In this document: in pieces, positions 62,687-64,000 of the stretch | How the letters are laid out: each line of letters opens with the position of its first letter | Numbering within the stretch: the first letter of the stretch is position 1 | DNA from: Streptomyces scopuliridis RB72 | GTDB taxonomy: Bacteria; Actinomycetota; Actinomycetes; Streptomycetales; Streptomycetaceae | NCBI RefSeq assembly: GCF_000718095.1 | Contig: NZ_JOEI01000007.1 | Coordinates: 248,001 to 312,000, forward strand | Length of the DNA stretch: 64,000 nt | Reading direction: 5' to 3' | The notes under the pieces: generated by a model | Databases searched by the model: none | Told to the model about the DNA's origin: nothing | Seen by the model: only the letters and a program-made list of their open reading frames with translations | Translations under genes and position numbers: made by a program

Positions 62687-63988
62687 GTGAAGCTACCCCT
62701 CCCTCTCCTCCGCGGGCGACGCGCCGCTGCCCGTACGGTCTCCCGTACGGCCCTCCGCACCGCCGCGACAGCCTGTCTCGCCACCTGTCTCGCCACGGCC
62801 GTCGCGGGCTGTTCCGTACTCGGCTCCGGCGACGGGGGCGCGGACGCCAAGGGAGGCGGAGGCCCGTCGTTCACGGTCGCCGCGGCCGGTGACGTACTGA
62901 TCCATCCCCCGCTGACGGATCAGGCGAGGAAGGACGCGAAGGCCACGGGCGGCAAGGCCGGGACCCTCGACTTCGCGCCGCTGATGGCCGGGGTGAAGCC
63001 GGTGATCAGCAAGGCGGATCTGGCGATCTGCCACATGGAGCCGGTGGTCGCCAAGAAGGGCGGGCCCTACGAGGGGTTCCCGAACTTCCAGGTCCCGCCG
63101 GAGATCACCACCACGCTCAAGGACATCGGCTACGACACCTGCTCGACGGCGTCGAACCACTCGATCGACCACGGCGAGGCAGGGGTGCGCCGCACCCTGG
63201 ACGCACTCGACGCGGCCGGTCTCAAGCACACGGGCTCGGCCAGGAGCGAGGCCGAATGGGAGAAACCGCTCATCATGGACGTGAAGGGCGTGAAGGTGGC
63301 GCAGATCTCCTTCGCGTTCGGCTTCGTCCGTAACGAAGTTCCCGCGGACAAGCCCTGGTTGGCCAACAAGACGTCCTTCAAGGCGATCAAGGAAGCCGAG
63401 CAGCGGGCCCGCAAGGCGGGTGCGGACGTGGTCATCCTCAGCATCCACTGGGGACGTGAGTACCAGTCGGCGCCGAGCACCTCACAGCTGGAGCTGGCGC
63501 GCCGTATCGCGAAGAAGACCGGCATCAATCTGGTGATCGGGCACCACGCCCATGTCGTGCAGCCGATGGAGAAGATCGGCAACACCTGGATCGCCTACGG
63601 CCTCGGCAACCAGATGGCCCGGCACGAGGTGCCGAACGGCCAGTCCGAGGAGGGGGCCATCGGCTGGTTCACCTTCACCAAGCGCGGCGGCGAGTGGGAC
63701 GTACAGGCGCAGTACCTGCCGACGTTCGTCGATGTGCCGCCGGAGCCGGAGGACCCGGAGCAGCCCGACAAGCTCCCGACGGGCGCGGTCACGGACTACC
63801 GGCTGGTGAATGTGGCGCGGGCGCTCAAGAACGGCAAGCCGGAGAGCGGCACACCGGACGAGGGGAAGAAGTACACCGAGGTGCAACTCGCCCGTTACCG
63901 GCTGGCCTTCGACCGTACACAAGGCACCATGCTGAATCGCGGCGCGGTGAAGGACGGCCTGACACCTCTTGAGGAGCCGCCCAACTAG
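62687..63988 (+). CDS. CapA/PgsA-family lipoprotein (metallophosphatase fold)
   Basis: This protein of about 433 residues has a signal peptide with the lipobox LATAVAGC, so it is lipid-anchored after that cysteine. AAAGDVLIHPPL opens the CapA domain; STASNHSIDHGEAGVRRTLD, VVILSIHWGREY and LVIGHHAHVVQPMEKIGNTW give the metal-binding N, H and HxH positions. CapA proteins assist poly-gamma-glutamate or capsule anchoring; in Streptomyces they occur without the rest of the pgs operon, as here. Start codons GTG 62660 and 62687 are both possible. The gene ends 12 bases before the window edge. Confidence 0.9.
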   Translation: MKLPLPLLRGRRAAARTVSRTALRTAATACLATCLATAVAGCSVLGSGDGGADAKGGGGPSFTVAAAGDVLIHPPLTDQARKDAKATGGKAGTLDFAPLMAGVKPVISKADLAICHMEPVVAKKGGPYEGFPNFQVPPEITTTLKDIGYDTCSTASNHSIDHGEAGVRRTLDALDAAGLKHTGSARSEAEWEKPLIMDVKGVKVAQISFAFGFVRNEVPADKPWLANKTSFKAIKEAEQRARKAGADVVILSIHWGREYQSAPSTSQLELARRIAKKTGINLVIGHHAHVVQPMEKIGNTWIAYGLGNQMARHEVPNGQSEEGAIGWFTFTKRGGEWDVQAQYLPTFVDVPPEPEDPEQPDKLPTGAVTDYRLVNVARALKNGKPESGTPDEGKKYTEVQLARYRLAFDRTQGTMLNRGAVKDGLTPLEEPPN

Positions 63989-64000
63989 CTTGCGTCCGGC

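Overview
The window is a high-GC actinobacterial chromosome segment and almost certainly comes from a Streptomyces or close relative. The evidence is very G/C-rich third codon positions, frequent GTG and TTG starts, a chaplin, an hrdD-type sigma factor, a SepX-type septal protein, DUF6227 and DUF5949 proteins (families I know mainly from Streptomyces), and sigma-factor promoters that match Streptomyces BldN and SigR consensus sequences. Most of the window reads as conserved core chromosome. About 52-61 kb looks accessory and scarred.

Layout. (1) 1-9069, minus strand: a tightly overlapping exopolysaccharide operon. It holds a glycosyltransferase, a polyprenyl-phosphate sugar transferase, a Wzy/ligase-like protein, a MurJ/Wzx-like flippase, a polysaccharide deacetylase, a second glycosyltransferase, a Wzz-like chain-length protein and a CelD/BcsL-type acetyltransferase that runs off the left edge. 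(2) 9.4-12.4 kb: a two-cysteine short chaplin with a BldN-type promoter, two small secreted proteins, a VKOR-type disulfide-forming membrane enzyme and a DUF5949 protein. (3) 12.5-20.7 kb: a GT-C membrane glycosyltransferase, tRNA-Ala(CGC), then sepX, a RimJ-like acetyltransferase, mogA/moaB, moaC, moeA (candidate Glp) and galU, with a divergent 5-formyl-THF cyclo-ligase. (4) 20.7-33.4 kb: penicillin acylase-type hydrolase, K+/H+ antiporter, MFS transporter, FmdB-type zinc ribbon behind a CIRCE-like element, MTA phosphorylase, SAF protein, MscL, a small conserved protein, an N-terminally truncated LtrA gene, P1 peptidase and DUF6227. (5) 33.4-37.4 kb: the fructose operon fruR-fruK-fruA. (6) 37.5-51.6 kb: secreted S1 protease, DHA2 transporter with a divergent WYL regulator, hrdD with a SigR-type promoter, DOPA-dioxygenase-like gene divergent from a MarR gene, a TetR/DHA2 pair, M6 protease, acyl-CoA synthetase and an atypical SDR. 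(7) 52-61 kb: MMPL exporter, GtrA-like protein and a histidine kinase joined by two copies of one perfect 18-bp palindrome but with no response regulator, plus an ISL3 transposase remnant, tRNA-Arg(CCU) and an IS200/IS605 element with an intact tnpB and a decayed tnpA. (8) 60.8-64 kb: a MerR regulator with its operator, a membrane protein of unknown function and a divergent CapA-type lipoprotein.

How the parts fit. The left third is an envelope and development neighbourhood: exopolysaccharide export, hydrophobic sheath, disulfide oxidation, septal SepX/Glp and UDP-glucose supply. The middle is transport, stress and central metabolism with legible switches (CIRCE, SigR, WYL, MarR, TetR and MerR operators). 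Several ordinary proteins carry expanded simple-sequence tracts (GQQ pentads, GT, SG, GND, Ser), often placed in spacers or tails. No CRISPR array, prophage or biosynthetic megasynthase was seen.
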